A DNA stretch of 64,000 nucleotides from Altererythrobacter epoxidivorans (lineage in GTDB: Bacteria; Pseudomonadota; Alphaproteobacteria; Sphingomonadales; Sphingomonadaceae): NCBI RefSeq assembly GCF_001281485.1, contig NZ_CP012669.1, positions 1,798,001 through 1,862,000 of the forward strand, given 5' to 3'. Positions 54,769 to 63,504 of the stretch are shown in pieces. How positions within the stretch are numbered: the first letter of the stretch is position 1; the number at the start of each line of letters is the position of its first letter. Position numbers and translations under genes: made by a program. The notes beneath the pieces were generated by a model. It was given only the letters and a program-made list of their open reading frames with translations, was not told where the DNA came from and searched no databases.

Positions 54769-54811
54769 AAAAGGCGCTTTTCCGGCCCGCTCTGCCGCTC
54801 TTGCGCCTTTT
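54769..54811 (-). terminator. Possible terminator between the SPOR gene and nagZ
   Basis: AAAAGGCGC (54769-54777) pairs with GCGCCTTTT (54803-54811), a nine-base stem with a 25-base loop. On the minus strand the stem ends in CCTTTT, a weak T-tail. It would separate argS/SPOR transcription from nagZ, though the large loop lowers confidence. Confidence 0.4.
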
Positions 54812-54856
54812 CTGTCCCGTTCAGTCACCCTCGGGTGCTCTGAAATCGGGCAAAAT

Positions 54857-55519
54857 TCAGCGTTTGACCTGGCAGGCCAATCCGTCAGCCTTCAACTGGC
54901 TGCACAGCGCACGCGCCCCCGAAAGGTCGCCTGCAACCGCCTGCAAGCGATAGACCGTGCCGATATCTGCCTCGCCCTTGAGCACGCGGTGGCGCACTCC
55001 GTTCAGGGCCGTCGTCTGCCTCTGCAGAGCGACCCAACCGGCTTCGGCACGGGCGCGCGAACCATAGGCGCCGACCTGGACTCCGACGCCGTCGACAGCG
55101 ACCGGCTTGTCCTCTGTCGTTCGCGTTTCGATTGTGGGAGCAGGCGCAGTTTTGACTTCCTGCAGCTTGCCTTCGGTCGTCTTGCCTTCGCCCACACCCG
55201 GAGCGACATTTCCGGTGCCGGCAAACTGCTTGCCACCAGCGTCTGCGGGCTTTGTCTTGTAGGGCTGGGCGGGCGCTTCGATCGTGCTGCCGTCGGCCAT
55301 CAGCTCAGTGTCGCCGCCACGGTTCGAGAACCACCAGATGCCGCCAATGATAGCTGCCAGAAGAACGAGCAGGACTGCCGCAAATCCGATGATCCGGGCA
55401 GCGTCGACGCCGCCTTCATCCTCGTAATCGTCGGCCTCGAGCCAGGGAAGGCTCTCGTCCTCGTTGAGCGCGAGTTCGGCGTTGCCGCCGCTTGTGCCCT
55501 CGTTCTCGCCCGCAATCAT
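54857..55519 (-). CDS. SPOR-domain cell-division-associated membrane protein
   Basis: 220 residues: acidic cytoplasmic N-terminus (ALNEDESLPWLEADDYEDEGG), one membrane helix (IIGFAAVLLVLLAAIIGGIWWF) and a periplasmic linker. The SPOR domain is at the C-terminus (VGVQVGAYGSRARAEAGWVALQRQ ... VYRLQAVAGDLSGARALCSQLKADGLACQVKR). SPOR domains bind denuded septal glycan and locate proteins to the division site. A GTG at 55525 overlaps the argS stop, but ATG 55519 has better spacing from GAGGAG. Confidence 0.9.
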   Translation of the reverse strand: MIAGENEGTSGGNAELALNEDESLPWLEADDYEDEGGVDAARIIGFAAVLLVLLAAIIGGIWWFSNRGGDTELMADGSTIEAPAQPYKTKPADAGGKQFAGTGNVAPGVGEGKTTEGKLQEVKTAPAPTIETRTTEDKPVAVDGVGVQVGAYGSRARAEAGWVALQRQTTALNGVRHRVLKGEADIGTVYRLQAVAGDLSGARALCSQLKADGLACQVKR

Positions 55520-55521
55520 GG

Positions 55522-57267
55522 TCACATCTCCTCGACGGCTTCCACGCCCAGAATGCGTAAGCCGTTCCGGATAACTTGCCCTAACTGGACCGCGAGGAAA
55601 AGCCGTGCACCGGTCAAATCGCCATCTTGTGCCACGATGAAGCGCTTGTCCGGGCGGTCATTGCCCAGGTTCCAATAGGCATGGAACGCACCTGCGAGGT
55701 CATAGAGATAGAAAGCGATGCGATGCGGTTCGCGCGCCTTGGCCGCCGCTTCGACTTCGCGCGGGAACTGCGCTGCCTGCTTGACGAGCGCCAGCTCCTC
55801 CTCGCCCAGAAGGCCGAGATTGTCGGCGTTCGGCGCGAAACCTTCCGCCGCTGCCTTGCGCAGGGTCGAATGGATGCGGGCGTTGGCATATTGGACGTAG
55901 AAGACCGGATTGTCCTTCGACGCTTCGACCACCTTGGCGAAATCGAAATCCATCTGGGCTTCGGGCTTGCGGGTCAGCATGGTGAAACGCACGACATCCT
56001 TGCCGACTTCTTCGACCATATCCGCGATGGTGACGAAATTGCCCGAACGCTTGGACATTTTCACCGGTTCGCCGCCGCGCAGCAGCTGGACCATCTGGAC
56101 CAGTTTCACGTCGAAGGGGATCGGCTTGCCGCTACCTTCGGAAAGGGCGGCGACCGCTGCCTTGATGCGCTTTACCGTACCCGCGTGATCGGCACCCCAG
56201 ATGTCGATCAGCTCGTCGGCATCCTCCGCCTTCTGCATGTGATAGGCGAGATCGGCCCCGAAATAGGTCCACTTGCCGTCGGACTTCCTGATCGGGCGAT
56301 CTTGGTCGTCGCCGAACTTGGTCGAGCGGAACAGCGGCAGCTCTACCGGTTCCCAGTCATCCACGACCTTGCCCTTGGGTTGTTCGAGAACGCCGTCATA
56401 GACGAGGTCGTGCTGGCGCAGCCATGCCTCCGCCTGTTCGGGCTTCCCTGCCGCCTGCAGCGCTGCTTCGGATGAGAAAACATCGTGACGGATGCCGAGC
56501 AGGGCGAGGTCGTCGCGGATCTGGTCCATCATGGCATCGACAGCCTCGGCCTTGAACAGGGCGAGCCATTCGCTCTCGTCCTTGCCGACATATTTGTCGC
56601 CAAAATTGTCCGCCAGTCGCTGTCCCACGGCGACCAGATAGTCGCCCGGATACATCCCTTCAGGAATTTCGCCGATCTCTTCGCCCAGCGCTTCGCGGTA
56701 GCGCAGATGCGCCGAGCGTGCGAGCGTATCGACCTGGCTCCCGGCATCGTTGACGTAATATTCGCGGATCACCTTGTGCCCGGCAAATCCGAGCAGGCTG
56801 GCGAGCGCGTCACCTACGACTGCGCCGCGGCAGTGCCCCATGTGCATCGGCCCGGTCGGATTGGCCGAGACATATTCGACATTGACGCTCCGCCCTTCGC
56901 CCATGGACGAGCTGCCGTAAGCGTCGCCGCTCGAAGCAATCGCGCCCAGTTCGGCGAGCCATGAAGCAGGGTCAAGGCGAAGGTTGATGAAGCCGGGCCC
57001 GGCGATCTCTGCGCTCGTGACGCTTGGATCCGCCGACAGCTTTTCAACGATCTTGCCCGCAAGTTCGCGCGGATTGGTCTTCGCCTGCTTGGCCAGGACC
57101 ATGGCTGCGTTGGTCGCAAGGTCGCCATGGCTTGGGTCGCGCGGCGGTTCGACGGTCACATTGGCATGGGACGTCCCGGCCGGAAGCGCGCCCTCTGTCT
57201 CGAGAGCGGCCAGAACGGCAGCGATCTTTTCGCCATAGGCGGCATAGATGGTTTGCGTTTTCGACAT
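55522..57267 (-). CDS. argS: Arginyl-tRNA synthetase
   Basis: Class Ia aminoacyl-tRNA synthetase, 581 residues. The HIGH-like motif is in [27 protein letters not shown] (HMGH); [20 protein letters not shown] is the KMSKS-like loop. The N-terminal additional domain ([23 protein letters not shown]) and the DALR anticodon-binding C-terminus are present. The ATG lies inside a 14-base palindrome (57267-57280) with little ribosome-binding sequence, described in the findings. Confidence 0.97.
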   Translation of the reverse strand: MSKTQTIYAAYGEKIAAVLAALETEGALPAGTSHANVTVEPPRDPSHGDLATNAAMVLAKQAKTNPRELAGKIVEKLSADPSVTSAEIAGPGFINLRLDPASWLAELGAIASSGDAYGSSSMGEGRSVNVEYVSANPTGPMHMGHCRGAVVGDALASLLGFAGHKVIREYYVNDAGSQVDTLARSAHLRYREALGEEIGEIPEGMYPGDYLVAVGQRLADNFGDKYVGKDESEWLALFKAEAVDAMMDQIRDDLALLGIRHDVFSSEAALQAAGKPEQAEAWLRQHDLVYDGVLEQPKGKVVDDWEPVELPLFRSTKFGDDQDRPIRKSDGKWTYFGADLAYHMQKAEDADELIDIWGADHAGTVKRIKAAVAALSEGSGKPIPFDVKLVQMVQLLRGGEPVKMSKRSGNFVTIADMVEEVGKDVVRFTMLTRKPEAQMDFDFAKVVEASKDNPVFYVQYANARIHSTLRKAAAEGFAPNADNLGLLGEEELALVKQAAQFPREVEAAAKAREPHRIAFYLYDLAGAFHAYWNLGNDRPDKRFIVAQDGDLTGARLFLAVQLGQVIRNGLRILGVEAVEEM

Positions 57268-57280
57268 AGGCGCGCGCCTA
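57267..57280 (-). promoter_or_regulatory. Palindrome overlapping the argS start codon
   Basis: TAGGCGCGCGCCTA is a perfect 14-base palindrome. Its last base on the minus strand is the A of the argS ATG. The messenger could fold back on itself (stem UAGGC/GCCUA) next to the start, and no usual Shine-Dalgarno sequence stands in the expected place. Confidence 0.5.
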
Positions 57281-57301
57281 GCCGAATTGGGCAGAATCGC
57301 A

Positions 57302-57319
57302 AGCGCGGATACCCGCGCT
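57302..57319 (-). repeat. Hairpin in the argS leader
   Basis: AGCGCGG (57302-57308) and CCGCGCT (57313-57319) pair exactly around a four-base loop. No T-run follows in the direction of argS transcription. It lies in the 66 bases between the lipoprotein gene and argS. Confidence 0.5.
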
Positions 57320-57333
57320 CACACCCCCTGCGA

Positions 57334-57984
57334 TCACCGGGTGGCGTTGTATGCCAGTTGCGATTGGTCGAGCTGGAAACCGACCAGCAGTTCGAACGAT
57401 GCACGGCGCAGGGCTTCACGCACTTCGGTATCGGCCAGCGGGTCGAGCGCGGCATCGATATCGCCTGCCTTGCGCTTGCGGGTGATCCGCTCGCGGATTT
57501 CCGCGGGCAAGGTGGCTTCTGCGCGATTGATGAAGGCGCCTGCCTGCGCGCTGGCCTGGGCCCGTTCCTGACCGTCTGCAAAGGTCAGGGTGACATTGCC
57601 GACGCGCTTGCTTTGCACAGCGGTGCCGCCGCGCACGACTGTCGAGAAGTAAGGGAGGGTCACGGTGCGGGCACCGCGAGTGTCGGTGCGGCGAGCAAGC
57701 ACATCGAAGGTGGCATTCGCATAGACGCGCTCGCTCGATTCGTCGCAGGTCTCGCGCAGGTTCGTGATCGTCGCAGTGACGTCCATATTCGCCGCGCTGC
57801 GATCACCGGCAGTGCGGAAAGTGGTGATGTCGCCGGTGTACTCGGGAATGCCGACGGTGGGACAGGAAGACAGGACCGACCTGATGCCGACAGTCTCGTC
57901 GACGACCAGCGACCCTTCGCTAGCGCATCCGGAAAGCGCGGCAACGAGGGCAACAGCGGAAATCAGGCGGGTGCGAGAGCGCAT
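57334..57984 (-). CDS. Uncharacterised lipoprotein
   Basis: 216 residues with a lipoprotein signal MRSRTRLISAVALVAALSGCAS (lipobox LSGC). The remainder has a beta-rich part with conserved-looking segments ANMDVTATITNLRETC, NATFDVLARRTDTRGARTVTLPYFSTVVRGG and RAEATLPAEIRERITRKRKAGDIDAALDPLADTEVREALRRA. No family recognised. ATG 57984 gives the best signal peptide; the frame is open upstream to 58032. It is the first gene before argS on this strand. Confidence 0.75.
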   Translation of the reverse strand: MRSRTRLISAVALVAALSGCASEGSLVVDETVGIRSVLSSCPTVGIPEYTGDITTFRTAGDRSAANMDVTATITNLRETCDESSERVYANATFDVLARRTDTRGARTVTLPYFSTVVRGGTAVQSKRVGNVTLTFADGQERAQASAQAGAFINRAEATLPAEIRERITRKRKAGDIDAALDPLADTEVREALRRASFELLVGFQLDQSQLAYNATR

Positions 57985-58072
57985 AGAAAGGTAGTCCTTC
58001 GTTCTTCTGGTAGCTTCACAAGCGTCAACCACGCCCTAGCGGCGCGCGTCGCAAAGCGCTAGAGGGCGGCGC

Positions 58073-59065
58073 ATGAACGCTCCCTTGCAAGCGCCCGAAA
58101 CCGGGGACATCTCGAATTCGCAGGCCGAACGGCCAGCGCTGACGCTGCTTATTGCTGCCCCGCGGGGCTTCTGCGCAGGGGTGGATCGCGCCATCGAAAT
58201 CGTCGAGCGGGCGATCCAGAAATACGGCGCGCCGGTCTATGTCCGCCATGAAATCGTGCACAATCGCTACGTGGTGGATTCGCTCAAGGAGCAAGGCGCG
58301 GTCTTCGTGGAGGAGCTGGACGAAGTGCCCGAGGGCGCACCGGTCGTCTTCAGCGCGCACGGCGTACCGAAGTCGGTCCCGGCGGAAGCCGAGCGGCGTG
58401 AGATGATCTATGTCGATGCGACCTGCCCATTGGTGAGCAAGGTCCATCGCCAGGCCGAAAGGCAGATCGAAAAGGGACGTCACATCATCTTTATCGGTCA
58501 CGCCGGACATCCGGAGGTGATCGGGACGATGGGCCAGGTCGAAGAAGGGGAGATTACGCTCGTCGAAACGGTTGCCGACGTCGAGCAGCTCGAATTCGAA
58601 CCCGGGATCGAGCTATCCTACCTGACGCAGACGACCCTTTCGGTCGACGACACGGCAGAAGTAATCGCCGCCCTTCATGAGCGATTCCCGGAAATTCACG
58701 GGCCGAAGGCAGAGGACATCTGCTACGCGACGTCCAACAGGCAGGCTGCGGTGAAGAGGATCGCGCCAGCCAGCGACCTCGTCCTTGTGATCGGTGCGCC
58801 CAATTCTTCCAATTCGCTGCGTCTGGTCGAAGTCGCAGAGCGGCTCGGCACGGATGCGCGCCTGATCCAGCGGGCCGAAGAAATAGATCCCAGCTGGCTC
58901 GACGGTGTCGGGACGCTGGGCCTGACCGCTGGCGCTTCTGCCCCCGAAAAGCTGGTGCGCGAAGTGGTCGAACGGATTTCCGAATGGCGCGAAGTGCACG
59001 AGGAAACCATCGTGGCAGCCGAAGAGAAAATGGTTTTCAAGCTCCCGCGCGAGCTGGCCGACTAG
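58073..59065 (+). CDS. ispH: 4-hydroxy-3-methylbut-2-enyl diphosphate reductase
   Basis: [4Fe-4S] enzyme that releases IPP and DMAPP at the end of the MEP isoprenoid pathway. The three cluster cysteines are in [13 protein letters not shown] (Cys34), [11 protein letters not shown] and [14 protein letters not shown]. The length is 330 residues; the extra 24 N-terminal residues are not part of the fold. Two further hallmark segments are [26 protein letters not shown] and [12 protein letters not shown]. thrB and rnhA follow in the same direction. Confidence 0.97.
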   Translation: MNAPLQAPETGDISNSQAERPALTLLIAAPRGFCAGVDRAIEIVERAIQKYGAPVYVRHEIVHNRYVVDSLKEQGAVFVEELDEVPEGAPVVFSAHGVPKSVPAEAERREMIYVDATCPLVSKVHRQAERQIEKGRHIIFIGHAGHPEVIGTMGQVEEGEITLVETVADVEQLEFEPGIELSYLTQTTLSVDDTAEVIAALHERFPEIHGPKAEDICYATSNRQAAVKRIAPASDLVLVIGAPNSSNSLRLVEVAERLGTDARLIQRAEEIDPSWLDGVGTLGLTAGASAPEKLVREVVERISEWREVHEETIVAAEEKMVFKLPRELAD

Positions 59066-59084
59066 GAAATCGGAACAGTCCTGC

Positions 59085-60065
59085 ATGGCCGTTTACACCC
59101 ACCTCGGTGCCGAAGACCTGGCAGAACTGATCGCCCAATACGACGTGGGCGAACTGGTATCGGCGAAAGGCATCGCCGAAGGTGTTTCGAACAGTAACTG
59201 GCTTATCGAGACGACAGGCGGTGGCGATGGCGGCAAACGCTTCATCCTGACGATGTACGAACGCCGGATCGACATTTCCGAGCTGCCCTTCTTCCTCGGC
59301 CTGCTGGATCATCTAGCGGCAAACAATTGCCCTGTTCCCCGCACCATCCATGACAGGAGCGGCGGCGCATCGCGCGAAATCGATGGCAAGGCAGTGGCCC
59401 TCATCGAGTACCTCCCGGGGGTCTCGGTCGACCATCCTACGGCCTCGCAGGCACGGGCCGTCGGCATCGCCCTTGCCGAAATGCACCAGGCCTCGAAAAG
59501 CTACGACAAGACGCGTGCCAACGGGCTCGACATTTCGATGTCCCTGCACACATTGCAGAGCTGCGGCGAAGACGCGCTTTCGGCCATTGATGACGATCTA
59601 CCGGACATGATCGCGGTCGCGCAGCGGGTCCGCGATGCCTGGCCATGGGACCTGCCGCGCTCGATCTGTCATACCGATCTTTTTCCAGACAATGTCCTGA
59701 TGCTGGGCAGCCGCGTCACCGGGATGATCGACTTCTACTTCGCCTGCGAAGAGGCGATGGCCTATGATCTGGCTGTTACCCATGCGGCTTGGTGTTTCGA
59801 CCGGAAAGGCAAGACTTTCTCGGCAGACATAGGCGCAGCGCTGCTCGAGGGTTACGAGAGCGTTCGCAAGCTCGACGATGCCGAGCGGGCATCGCTGCCT
59901 GTCCTCGCCCAGGGCGCATGCCTGCGTTTTATCGCAAGCCGCGCCGAAGACTGGCTCAACACGCCTGACGATGCTCTGGTATCTCGCAAGGATCCGATGG
60001 ATTACGCCCGGAGGCTGGCGTTCTACGCCGAAGCGAGCGACCGGGCCTTTGCCTTTAGCGCCTGA
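59085..60065 (+). CDS. thrB: Homoserine kinase, choline-kinase fold (ThrB type II)
   Basis: 326-residue kinase phosphorylating L-homoserine for threonine synthesis. The sequence VYTHLGAEDLAELIAQYDVGELVSAKGIAEGVSNSNWLIET and the Brenner-type catalytic loop ICHTDLFPDNVLMLGSRVTGMIDFYFACEE identify the aminoglycoside-phosphotransferase-like ThrB used by alphaproteobacteria rather than the GHMP type of E. coli. It starts 19 bases after ispH. Confidence 0.94.
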   Translation: MAVYTHLGAEDLAELIAQYDVGELVSAKGIAEGVSNSNWLIETTGGGDGGKRFILTMYERRIDISELPFFLGLLDHLAANNCPVPRTIHDRSGGASREIDGKAVALIEYLPGVSVDHPTASQARAVGIALAEMHQASKSYDKTRANGLDISMSLHTLQSCGEDALSAIDDDLPDMIAVAQRVRDAWPWDLPRSICHTDLFPDNVLMLGSRVTGMIDFYFACEEAMAYDLAVTHAAWCFDRKGKTFSADIGAALLEGYESVRKLDDAERASLPVLAQGACLRFIASRAEDWLNTPDDALVSRKDPMDYARRLAFYAEASDRAFAFSA

Positions 60066-60083
60066 TTTGGCAAAGGCACTGCC

Positions 60084-60530
60084 ATGAAGAAGGTCGAGAT
60101 TTTCACCGATGGTGCGTGCAAGGGCAATCCCGGCCCTGGCGGCTGGGGTGCCCTGCTACGCATGGGCCAGCACGAGAAGGAACTTTCGGGGGCCGATGCC
60201 GACACGACCAACAATCGCATGGAAATGACGGCGGCGATCAGGGGTCTCGGCGCCCTGATCGAACCCTGCGAGGTCGATCTCTATTCCGACAGCAAATACG
60301 TGATCGATGGGATCACGAAATGGGTCGAAGGCTGGAAACGGCGCGGCTGGATTAATGCCAGCAAGAAACCCGTGCGCAATGCCGATCTATGGCATGAACT
60401 GATCGAGGCAACGGCGCGCCATCGCGTCAGGTGGCACTGGGTGAAAGGCCACGCGGGTCATCCCGAAAACGAGCGGGTGGACCGCCTCGCCAGCGACGAA
60501 GCGGACCGGATCGCCCGCGAAGGCCGTTAG
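60084..60530 (+). CDS. rnhA: Ribonuclease HI
   Basis: Endonuclease that degrades the RNA strand of RNA-DNA hybrids. At 148 residues it has the standard length. The acidic residues are in [20 protein letters not shown] (Asp9), [11 protein letters not shown] (Glu), [23 protein letters not shown] (Asp) and [18 protein letters not shown] (Asp). It is the third gene of the ispH-thrB-rnhA run. Confidence 0.97.
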   Translation: MKKVEIFTDGACKGNPGPGGWGALLRMGQHEKELSGADADTTNNRMEMTAAIRGLGALIEPCEVDLYSDSKYVIDGITKWVEGWKRRGWINASKKPVRNADLWHELIEATARHRVRWHWVKGHAGHPENERVDRLASDEADRIAREGR

Positions 60531-60533
60531 CTG

Positions 60534-60710
60534 TCAGCTGTTGTCGACGACTTCCGCGCCGGGGCCGTTCTTCTTCATGGATTCGATCGCGTTCTGCGCG
60601 CTCGATTTGGAAGCATAGCCTTCGGTCGAGAACATCACTTCGGAATTGTATTTGAAACGCACGCGGAATTCGCCTGCCTTGTCTTTGTAGATTTCGAAAT
60701 GATGCGCCAT
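60534..60710 (-). CDS. YegP-like DUF1508 protein (58 residues)
   Basis: Short frame reading MAHHFEIYKDKAGEFRVRFK, then KYNSEVMFSTEGYASKSSAQNAI and a C-terminus ending ESMKKNGPGAEVVDNS. It starts at ATG 60710 with GGGAGA eight bases upstream and ends three bases after the rnhA stop. DUF1508/YegP proteins are small alpha/beta units usually in one or two copies, thought to associate with nucleic acid or stress, with no firm function. This is a single-domain version. Confidence 0.88.
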   Translation of the reverse strand: MAHHFEIYKDKAGEFRVRFKYNSEVMFSTEGYASKSSAQNAIESMKKNGPGAEVVDNS

Positions 60711-60768
60711 CTTAATGGTCTCCCGTCGGTTTGAGTCGCCCCCACTTTAACAATTGATATTGTCTTGG

Positions 60769-61866
60769 CTAGGCGAACCTTCCGGGAGAATAGCGTTCCG
60801 CCGGGATTTTCAGGGTCATCGCATCCCTTGGCAGGTCAAGCAGAAGCTGCGAGCCAAGGCGGGCCGCTGCCGGAGCGGTCTGGATGCCGTACCCCCCTTG
60901 CCCCGCAAACCAGAAAAACCCTTCCCTTCCGGGATCGAAGCCATAGACCGGGCGGCGGTCCGGCGCGAAACTGCGAAGCCCCGCCCATTTGCGCTCGACT
61001 GCCTCGATCTTCCAGGTGGACACCGATTGCAGCCGGTCAATTGCGACGGCGACATCGAATTCATCCGGGGCAGCATCGACCGGCTCGCTCGGAGTTTCAT
61101 CATGAGGGCTAAGCCAGAGACGGCCGTTATCGGGCTTGAAATAGAACCCACCGCTGATGTCGAGACACAGCGGCATATCCGCCGGTGCAGCCGGATCGAC
61201 CCGCAACTGCACGACCGTGCGCCGGAATGGCTGGATGCCGAGCGGCTTTGCGCCAGCAAGCTCGGCGACCTGATCTGCCCAAGCTCCGGCTGCGTTTACC
61301 AGCGTCCTGGCGGCAAACCGGCGACCATCTGACAATTCAAGCTGCCAGACGCCATCGAGGCGATCTGCACCGACAAGCTCTGCGCGGCATTCCGCCGCGT
61401 GTCCCGATTTCCGGCTGATGCCGAGATAGTGTGCGTGCAGCCCCGCCACATCGATGTCGGCACAGCGATGCTGCCAGATCGCGCGGTCCCATTCGGCGCG
61501 CAGGGTCGGAACCATTTCCTCTAGCTGGTCGCGCTCGATCCTTTCGAAATGCGCTCCGGAATCGCAAAACATGTCGAAGAATTCGCCAATTTTCCCCTCG
61601 TCATCCGCGCGTGCGAGATACAGCGCGCCGCGAGGGGTGAGGAAACCGTTCTCGCGCAGGAAATTGCCCGATGCGATTGTAAGCGGCACGATATCCGGGC
61701 CGCCGTAACATTCTTCCCAGAAGGCTGCCGAACGGCCCGTCGAGTGGTATCCGGGCGCATCTTCGCGCTCGAGTACCAGGACCGAGCCCTGCCCGCCGAT
61801 TTCGGCAGCGAGGCTCGCCCCGGCCATACCGGCTCCGACAATCGCATAATCGAATACTTCCGTCAT
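60769..61866 (-). CDS. FAD-dependent oxidoreductase (DAO family)
   Basis: 365-residue flavoenzyme of the glycine oxidase / D-amino-acid oxidase group. The FAD loop is FDYAIVGAGMAGASLAAEI, then VLEREDAPGYHSTGRSAAFW and the second conserved region TLVNAAGAWADQVAELAGAKPLGIQPFRR. The C-terminal FAD part is KWAGLRSFAPDRRPVYGFDPGREGFFWFAGQGGYGIQTAPAAARL. The length and motifs fit an amine or D-amino acid deaminating enzyme; the exact substrate is not known. It is 11 bases downstream of the hydrolase gene on the same strand. Confidence 0.9.
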   Translation of the reverse strand: MTEVFDYAIVGAGMAGASLAAEIGGQGSVLVLEREDAPGYHSTGRSAAFWEECYGGPDIVPLTIASGNFLRENGFLTPRGALYLARADDEGKIGEFFDMFCDSGAHFERIERDQLEEMVPTLRAEWDRAIWQHRCADIDVAGLHAHYLGISRKSGHAAECRAELVGADRLDGVWQLELSDGRRFAARTLVNAAGAWADQVAELAGAKPLGIQPFRRTVVQLRVDPAAPADMPLCLDISGGFYFKPDNGRLWLSPHDETPSEPVDAAPDEFDVAVAIDRLQSVSTWKIEAVERKWAGLRSFAPDRRPVYGFDPGREGFFWFAGQGGYGIQTAPAAARLGSQLLLDLPRDAMTLKIPAERYSPGRFA

Positions 61867-61877
61867 GCTTGCGGCAT

Positions 61878-62846
61878 TCAGCGTGCCGGTGCCTCGCGGT
61901 CAAGGAAAGTCGCAATCGCATCCATGGCGCGGTCGCGAACCGGATCGACCTCGCGCAGGATTTCGTGGCGCGCCTCGTCTCCGAAGCGGACGATCTCGGC
62001 ATTTGGCAGGCGGCGCGCCGCCTCTTCTATCGCAGGCATTCCTACCAGCTTGTCATTCGATGTACCGAGCAAGAGGACCGGCGTGTTCACCGCTTCGAGT
62101 TTTCCGGGTTCGAACAACCCGCGCATGGAAGCATAGGCACGCTCGACCCACCCCCAGCTGCCCGGCCCCATAACGAGTTCCGGTCTCTTCTCTCGCCACC
62201 ACAGTTCGTCCTCGTAACGATCGGGATCATGGCTCAGCAGGTCCTGGCGCGAGGCCGGCACCTGCCCCGGCTTCTCGCTCCATTTCCACGCAGGACGTGT
62301 GGTGTCGCCAATCCGGCACATCAGTTTCGCCGCAGCGTGCCCGATCGCATTTGGCAAGGAGCCGGCAAATCCGAGCATGGGCGCCGAAAGCACCATCGCA
62401 TCTGGATCCACCACCCCTTCTGCCAATCCGCGAAGGACAAGGTGCCCGCCCATCGAATGGCCGGACAATACATGCGGTCCCGGCGTCTGCGCTTTCCATT
62501 CACGCCAGAAATCCGAAAGGTCGGCAATCCAGTCCCCGAAATCGCCTACGTGGCCGGTTACAGCGTCGGAGCCAAGCCTGCCCGAACCTGCCTGGCCGCG
62601 CCAATCAGCCGCGGTGACGCGCCACCCGTCGCGGTGCCATTGGTCCAGCGTCTCGAGATATTTTTCGTAATTGTCGCCCCGCCCTGGGAAAAACAGGATC
62701 GAACCTCGTGGGCTCGACAGCGCGCCCTGCCAGTCGATCCGGCGTATCTTGTGACCGTCGCTCGCGGTCCAAACAGTCTCTTCTGCCGCAGTCGGTATGA
62801 CGCGCCGATCGAAAGGGTAATCGGCAGCTTTGCTCGTATCGCTAAT
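61878..62846 (-). CDS. Lysophospholipase-like alpha/beta hydrolase (ATT start proposed)
   Basis: Serine hydrolase of the monoacylglycerol lipase / PldB type. It has LFFPGRGDNYEKYLETLDQWHRDGWRV, the nucleophile elbow LSGHSMGGHLVL (Ser), PVLLLGTSNDKLVG (Asp region) and RFGDEARHEILRE (His). No ATG occurs before the nucleophile elbow, and no GTG or TTG before the core. The only usual codon is TTG at 62906, which has no ribosome-binding site and leaves 19 bases to the divergent cpaA start. GGAGG stands six bases before an ATT at 62846 that would begin ISDTSKAADYPFDRRV. I use that start (322 residues). The 3' end and function are firmer than the start. Confidence 0.82.
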   Translation of the reverse strand: MSDTSKAADYPFDRRVIPTAAEETVWTASDGHKIRRIDWQGALSSPRGSILFFPGRGDNYEKYLETLDQWHRDGWRVTAADWRGQAGSGRLGSDAVTGHVGDFGDWIADLSDFWREWKAQTPGPHVLSGHSMGGHLVLRGLAEGVVDPDAMVLSAPMLGFAGSLPNAIGHAAAKLMCRIGDTTRPAWKWSEKPGQVPASRQDLLSHDPDRYEDELWWREKRPELVMGPGSWGWVERAYASMRGLFEPGKLEAVNTPVLLLGTSNDKLVGMPAIEEAARRLPNAEIVRFGDEARHEILREVDPVRDRAMDAIATFLDREAPAR

Positions 62847-62925
62847 GGCGGACCTCCGAGACTGGTTACTTTTTGGTAAGTGATACCCTGTAGCACCGGC
62901 CCTCAAAGGGGACTTTGGGGGCCAA

Positions 62926-63417
62926 ATGTTCAGCGCTTATCTTCACTACGGACTGCTCGTGGGCTTGGCAATCGCACTGCTGGTTGCTGCCTTCACCGAT
63001 ATTCGCAGCCGCCAGATTTCGAACTGGCTCAATCTCAGCATCGCCGCTTTCGCACCGGTATTCTGGTGGACCAGCGGCCTTGATCTGTGGCCCGATGTGG
63101 CCCTGCAGCTCGGCGTTGCCGTGGCAGCCTTTGCCATTTTGGCCGTTCTGTTCGCCATGAAGATGATGGGCGGCGGCGACGTCAAACTGCTGACTGCGCT
63201 CGCCCTCTGGATCGTTCCGTCACTGTTTTTCCAGTTGTTGGTGGTGATGGCCCTGGTCGGCGGCGTGCTGACCGTGGTCGTCGGTGCCTGGCACATCATG
63301 CGCCGCGAACGTGACAAGATCGCAGTTCCATACGGTGTCGCAATCGCAGTCGGGGGCCTCTGGGTCCTTGGCGCCCACTATTTTCCGCAGGCCGGCCAGG
63401 CGGCCGGTTTGGGATGA
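62926..63417 (+). CDS. cpaA: A24 prepilin peptidase CpaA
   Basis: Inner-membrane aspartic peptidase that trims Flp-type prepilins. At 163 residues it lacks the methylase domain of PilD. The two catalytic Asp are Asp25 in AAFTDIRSRQISNWLN and Asp85 in MMGGGDVKLL. About five membrane helices. GGGGG precedes the ATG; it is divergent from the hydrolase gene. It begins a cpa (tad) pilus locus with cpaB next. Confidence 0.95.
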   Translation: MFSAYLHYGLLVGLAIALLVAAFTDIRSRQISNWLNLSIAAFAPVFWWTSGLDLWPDVALQLGVAVAAFAILAVLFAMKMMGGGDVKLLTALALWIVPSLFFQLLVVMALVGGVLTVVVGAWHIMRRERDKIAVPYGVAIAVGGLWVLGAHYFPQAGQAAGLG

Positions 63418-63504
63418 ACCCGATTTTAACCAATCCGGACTTAGAGACTTAAACCATACCCGCCCGCAAACCGTTTGGGCCGATACGAGGGGGCTAGAAT
63501 AGCC

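Noticed and set aside
63418..63504. CtrA-style TTAA pairs before cpaB
   Set aside because: TTAACC and TTAAACC occur at 63426 and 63449, but the spacing is not the seven bases needed.
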